DNA of 64,000 bases from Prunus persica (taxonomy: Eukaryota; Streptophyta; Magnoliopsida; Rosales; Rosaceae), in contig NC_034009.1 of NCBI RefSeq assembly GCF_000346465.2, positions 35,595,557-35,659,556 on the forward strand, written 5' to 3'. The position numbers were made by a program, and so were the translations under genes. The notes under the pieces are model-generated. The model worked only from the letters and a program-made list of their open reading frames with translations, ran no database searches and was not told where the DNA came from. This document shows positions 59,119 to 64,000 of this stretch, one piece after another. How positions within the stretch are numbered: position 1 is the first letter of the stretch; each line of letters starts with the position of its first letter.

Positions 59119-62100
59119 ATGGCGGTTCAGTTCAAATTCCGAAGCTCCATGAACTTCGACTCGGTCGATATCGACGGCCGAACCTCCATATCAATTCGCG
59201 ATCTCAAATCGAAGATAATTTGCCACAAGAACCTCAATATATGCCAAGACACCGATCTCGTATTCTCTGATGCGATAACTGGTCAAGGTTAACTCTCTCC
59301 CGCCCTTCATCTTTATCAATAGATCTTTGCCGCTTTCAACTTATTATGGTCTGTGTTTGGTTGCCGGGAAAATGGAGGAAAACCAGTTGAGACATTACAT
59401 TCGGGCATGAAATCTTGCTTAACAATTTTAATAATTAGAATTAAAATTGCGGTGTTTTGTTGCACGGAATTGGAATTAGGGTTTAAGCATATTGATAGAT
59501 GCATTTTAACATTCGGATTGATTTCAGAGTACACTGACGAGAATATTCAAATTCCGCGTGGTTCTAGCGTGATAATCAAGAGAGTGCCCGCAGGATCAGT
59601 TCACGCGGATGTGTAAGATATCTACCCATTTGATATTTATATTGCTTGCTCGTTTTTAATGGGCATGCATCTTTCATTGGTAATGGAAGTTTATTTAGTG
59701 CCCCTGAATTTCTTCCTCTTGTGATTTTATACTACAGTGGCAAGCCTCACTTCAACTCATATCAGAATCTTCATAGCAAGGACTCTGTGAATGTTAAATC
59801 ACTTGTTTCAGCGGTTTATATCTTAACTTTGCACTCACTTTTTTGTTGTTGTTGTAATTCTTCTGTATCATATAACTCTTTGGTAAAACTTATATGTTTC
59901 AATGTCACAGAATGTGGAGACTGTTGACTTTGATGACTTTGGGGTTGACTTGTTTCCCATTCCTAGGGCAACCTTTTTCAGTTCTGATATGGATGCGGAC
60001 AAGGATACCTGCATCCTTGATTATGAGCCAAATACTGACAACAAAAGGTTTGATTGTTTTCTTTCAATAGTGATTTCTTAGTGTGGTATGACTTGTTATT
60101 TTAAAACTTCAGATACATCAAATCCTTGGGTAGAATTTTGGTATTTATGCAATACATGATTTTCAATGTGTACTTAGATATTCAGAGCAAGCTGTGGGAG
60201 GAGGCCGTAAGCTTGAAGCAAGTGGCCTTAGTGATGCTATTCCAGAAGGTGTGTGCTGTTTGTATTGTTATTTGTTAGTTGTACGAGTCATTCATGGGTT
60301 AGGTCTATGCTTACCACTCTGCAATATTTAATTTAGGTCATGTACATAGTGGCGTTGAGCACACCGTACCACAGACAAAACCAAATCCTGACGAAGACAT
60401 GAATCTGGAAAAGTAGGATATGCAGTTGTTTTATCATCTTGTTGTTTTTATGGTTCTTCTCTCAAGGATCTGACTTTTTAAATCACTTGTAAATGAAGGT
60501 TGGGTAGTGTGAATCCCATAGATACCCGGCATGCTGATTTGTCATCAGAGCTGAAATGCTCTTTATGCTACTCAATTTTCAAGGAGGCCATGATGATACC
60601 ATGCTGCCAGCACAGTTTTTGTGAGAAATGTAAGTGTACTGTCTGGTAGTTTGCCGACTTTCGTTCCTAGATATTGACTGGATATTATTGCCTTTTTTCT
60701 TTTCTTCCCAGAACTACTATGTAATTTTCTTTAGATATTAGTAATCTGGGCGGTAACCTGAATGTGATAATTGCACTTGAGTACAGGCATTTGTCAAGTG
60801 CTGCTTGAGAAGGCAAGATGTCCGAAGTGTTTTTCGACTAAATGCAGAGTTGATGATTTGCTACCGAATGTATCACTTAGGCAAGCAATTGAGCATTTCC
60901 TAGAATCTCAAAATTTAATCACTGGTCCAGATAATGATTGCTGCCAATATGCTCCAGGTACGAGTTTTATATGTGTCTATTATGACCTACCTCAACTTTT
61001 TACTCTTGTGTTTAACTCTTTAGTAATGTAAAAACAGATGGCGAATCTGGAATTCAGGCAAAAGATGTGTCTTGTGGTGGTTGTATCTTACAAAGAGAGT
61101 CAGAGTTGCCTCAATCTCCTGAAACAGGGATGGGATCTAATCATTTCTTCGCAGAATCTGCTCATATCCCAGCCTTCAAAGAAGATGCACCTAACCATTT
61201 GGGTGCAAAAAACTTTCTAAAAAGACACGGTTCTACTCGTATCGTTCCTGATGGCTTGGCAGCCTTTGATGATTGCCAAGGAGAAAGCAAGCCTATGCAT
61301 AAGCAAGGTAATCTTTTTAAAATTTTGGGCTTATTCACTCTTGCTTTCATTGTCTGATGTTATTATTTTGTATATTTCCAATGATACATTTGATTTAGTG
61401 TAATGTAACTTTGCTGGAAGTAGACTCAGTATTCTATTTCTTGTATAACTAATCGTTGTTTCTTTTCCAGTTCATATTGTTACTCTAATATGTCCTTTTA
61501 TGATGTGATTACAGCTGAACCCACAATAAAGAAAAAGAGGCCACCTTGGGTTTGCACAGCAGGTACTATCTAACTTGGTCCTTTGTGACCTTGCTGGACT
61601 TTATCTAGAAGCTATTTTGGCGTATATCACCTTTTCTAACAATCATGCTATTTTACCAGGTGGTGACAAGAGTTTCTTGGGGACTGGAAAGCACAGAAAG
61701 GTATTAACTGTGAAGTTAGACGGACAGTTTATTGTGGGAATAATCAAATATGTCACTCTAGGGGAGCCCAAACTCTAGATTTAAAATTTGGCAGATTTAA
61801 TCATTAAAATCTCATTCTGTCAATTCTCTTGGATAGGATCTTTATCGTAAAAAAGTTGTAGTTGTTCACTGTTTTAGTTTACCAGCGGAAGTTGGTATTC
61901 TTTCATTGTTTTAGAAGTTATTTTTTGGCTTTTGAGCCCATGTTTTAGGTCCAAGTGCTAAAATGACAGACTCTATTTATGTCCTTATTGTGACTTCACT
62001 TTTTTCATATTTATAAACTCGGGCTGTAATGTTAGATGAAATGAAGAGAAAAATGAATTTGACATAGGTCCATCATTCATGTTATGACATTCCTTTTTGT

Positions 62101-63651
62101 TTTTTCGGGGAAATTTTTTGACTGTCTAGACCCTGTCTTTATGAAATCAGGGGGAACGTACCTGTTACATGTGTGGGGCTCCAGACCATTTCATAAGAGA
62201 CTGTCCAGTTGCTTCAAGTCCACATCCTATGCTTCATGCAGGTATGAAATGGGACCTGCATGCATTATCTTGTAGACTGTTATGAAGTCTTGTCTGTGAT
62301 GTTCGCCTATTCGTGGATTTCAGGAAATGCAATCTTTCCAGGAGTTATGCCAGGTTGTGTACCATCATACTGGAATGGGGCTCCCTCGCCTCATGCCCAG
62401 CCCTTTAGAAATCCATATGGAAATCATGTGATGACTGCTTTTGATACAAGTCTGGTCCCTCCTGCTCCTTTTGCTGCTCCTACATACATGGCATCTATGT
62501 ATCATAACTCGTTTCCTGCCTTTGGGTAGGTTCTTTATCATCTTTAGTTGATTGGTGTACATAAGATATTGGTGATGGTATTGATCCTCAATCATATAAA
62601 GTATCCTTCAATTGCATCATTTTGATTTTGACACCAAACAATCTTGCAGTGGATATATGAGGATGCGAGGTGTCACTCCTCTTCGAGGAACGGGTGAAGA
62701 CTGCAATTTAACTCATCCAGAGTTCCTGGATCTTCAAGGTCGGGAAAAGAGAAGAAAATTTTCAAATGAGAATTCAAAGAGGTAAGTCTTTTAATTATCA
62801 ATAATCAGTAGGAGTTACTTATGCATATATTGTTTGATGGATGTGTGTAAATAAGGGCACAAGTATATGCATCTTTGTATGCTAGTTTGCGTCTGAAATG
62901 ATAGTATCAGTTTTGATTATTGTACTATTAATAGTCCTGATTCTTATGAGTGGTTTTGTCCTGCACCAGAGAACAATCTCATGATGGTGCCGAAGACCGT
63001 GATTTAAACAAGAGGCATTACTGTACTGGGACAGAAAGATTGGATGACCATAAATCTTGTATAAACAAAGAAAAGAGTACAAGTTACTCTGAGGACGGCT
63101 CTACTAAAGGGTCCCAGAGGCAATATCGGCATCATAATCACACAGATGATGACATGCTCTCAATTGATGGTCAGCGGAAGAGTTCTCATTTGGTGGTTGG
63201 TGGTAGAGATCAGAAGCAGTATCATCGCACAGAGAGATCAAGTTCAGAAGTAGATGATATGCCAAGTAGCAGTTGCCACAGTGAAGAGAAACACAAATAC
63301 TATCATAGAAGCTCCAAAAAGTATAGGGAAAGAGGAGAACCGTGTGGCAGTGGTTCCAGCCGGAGTCATCATCAAAGTATGAGTAAGAAAGATGATCACA
63401 GGAAAAGGATTGAGCACGATTTCAAAAGGCACAGTCAGAAGCATCACAGCCACTCAGGATCCGGCATAGAACAGAGTGTTTCCAGTGATAAGAAGTTGCA
63501 TAAAGGGAGCAGTCGCAGTTCTAGACATTCTAAGCACAGTGCAAAGAGTAATGTTGATGAGCTGAGTCATGACAGGTGGCAGATGGCTAGTGGGTCCGAT
63601 GAAGATGGTGCAGAAGGTTATCAGTATTGTAGACGGAAAAGAAAACACTGA
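59119..63651 (+). CDS. PQT3-like E3 ubiquitin ligase (DWNN, RING, CCHC)
   Basis: RBBP6/PQT3-family E3 ligase, probably nuclear; Arabidopsis PQT3 is a negative regulator of oxidative-stress tolerance. Fifteen exons: 59119-59287, 59528-59612, 59738-59813, 59911-60047, 60178-60248, 60337-60412, 60499-60629, 60787-60957, 61038-61307, 61515-61562, 61660-61700, 62151-62241, 62324-62525, 62650-62781, 62970-63651. They sum to 2,382 bp, an open frame of 793 residues, and all introns are GT-AG. Domains: DWNN (ubiquitin-like) about 3-80, starting MAVQFKFRSSMNFDSVDIDG; RING/U-box about 225-266 (CSLCYS. CCQHSFCEKC. CPKC); CCHC zinc knuckle 430-443 (CYMCGAPDHFIRDC); Pro/Tyr-rich region about 456-540; and a basic Ser/His/Arg-rich tail about 570-793 ending RRKRKH. 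The RING comes before the knuckle, the reverse of animal RBBP6. Confidence 0.93.
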
Positions 63652-64000
63652 ATAGAAGTGCTGATTTCTGAGGTAAATTGTGTAGATGACGTCAGATTTC
63701 TCAACTTTGATGTTCTATATGGTACTCTTTGGTTTCAGTTAGATTGTATTATTTTGGTTAGCATAGCATTAGCTCTTTTTGTTTCTTGAAGTAATCTGCC
63801 TATACTTGTTGAAAGCAACATATTTAGCGCACAGTTATCTTTTGCTTATGTAGGCTACTTCTTTTCTAATGCCAATTCTCTGTTGGTTTTGTTGATACAG
63901 ATCTGATTGACTCGGCTTTGGGACAGTAACTATTTGTTAATATCTGCTAACCCTCTTCACTTTTTTAGCTTGATCATAGAGGGGGAAGGCTGGCAAACAA
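63652..64000 (+). other. 3' UTR and flank of the E3 ligase gene
   Basis: Non-coding. A GT-AG pair (about 63672 GGTAAATTG and 63898 GATACAG) could mark a 3' UTR intron, but this is only a guess. The window ends in this flank. Confidence 0.4.

Overview
This is nuclear DNA from a flowering plant, most likely a woody rosid. The genes have many short GT-AG introns, the intergenic DNA is AT-rich, and transposon debris is dense (Ty1/copia, TRIM-like LTRs, PIF/Harbinger, hAT and Mutator-like MITEs). The gene families (FBD/F-box/LRR, TT2-like R2R3-MYB, CYP72A, GT-2-like trihelix, PQT3-like E3 ligase) are typical of angiosperms. Rosaceae would fit, but that is an impression; nothing here proves the genus. 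All exon models were read by eye from splice sites, reading frame and paralogue comparison.

Layout. 1-1.4 kb: a minus-strand TRIM-like retroelement with a truncated LTR. 1.4-17.5 kb: a tandem array of three F-box/LRR/FBD genes, all on the plus strand. The first is split by a 5.2-kb copia element with a perfect 5-bp target duplication, the second is decayed by frameshifts, and the third is open but has a run-on C-terminus. 17.5-28.7 kb: a tandem duplication of a unit holding an R2R3-MYB gene and a convergent CYP72A gene. The left copy keeps a working MYB and a wrecked P450; the right copy keeps an intact P450 and a wrecked MYB. 30.5-32.4 kb: a trihelix transcription factor. 33-52 kb: four more complete R2R3-MYB genes (three minus, one plus). 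With the one at 20 kb there are five intact MYBs and one MYB pseudogene. 52-59 kb: gene-free DNA with MITEs, including one hAT MITE nested inside another, both with clean 8-bp target duplications. 59.1-63.7 kb: a complete 15-exon DWNN/RING/zinc-knuckle E3 ubiquitin ligase gene.

How the genes relate. All five MYB proteins carry the R3 bHLH-interaction signature, and two (40 kb and 51 kb) also carry the RTKA-type motif of subgroup 5 (TT2/MYB123). The cluster is therefore best read as a local expansion of proanthocyanidin/flavonoid-type MYB activators that work with bHLH and WD40 partners. The P450, trihelix, F-box and E3 genes show no obvious functional link to it. I found no CRISPR array, rRNA gene or intact tRNA gene, and no system I would call unprecedented. 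The most unusual items are the reciprocal decay of the duplicated MYB/P450 unit, the density of the MYB cluster, three probable GC-AG introns (two of them copies of one duplicated site), and the well-preserved layers of insertions.
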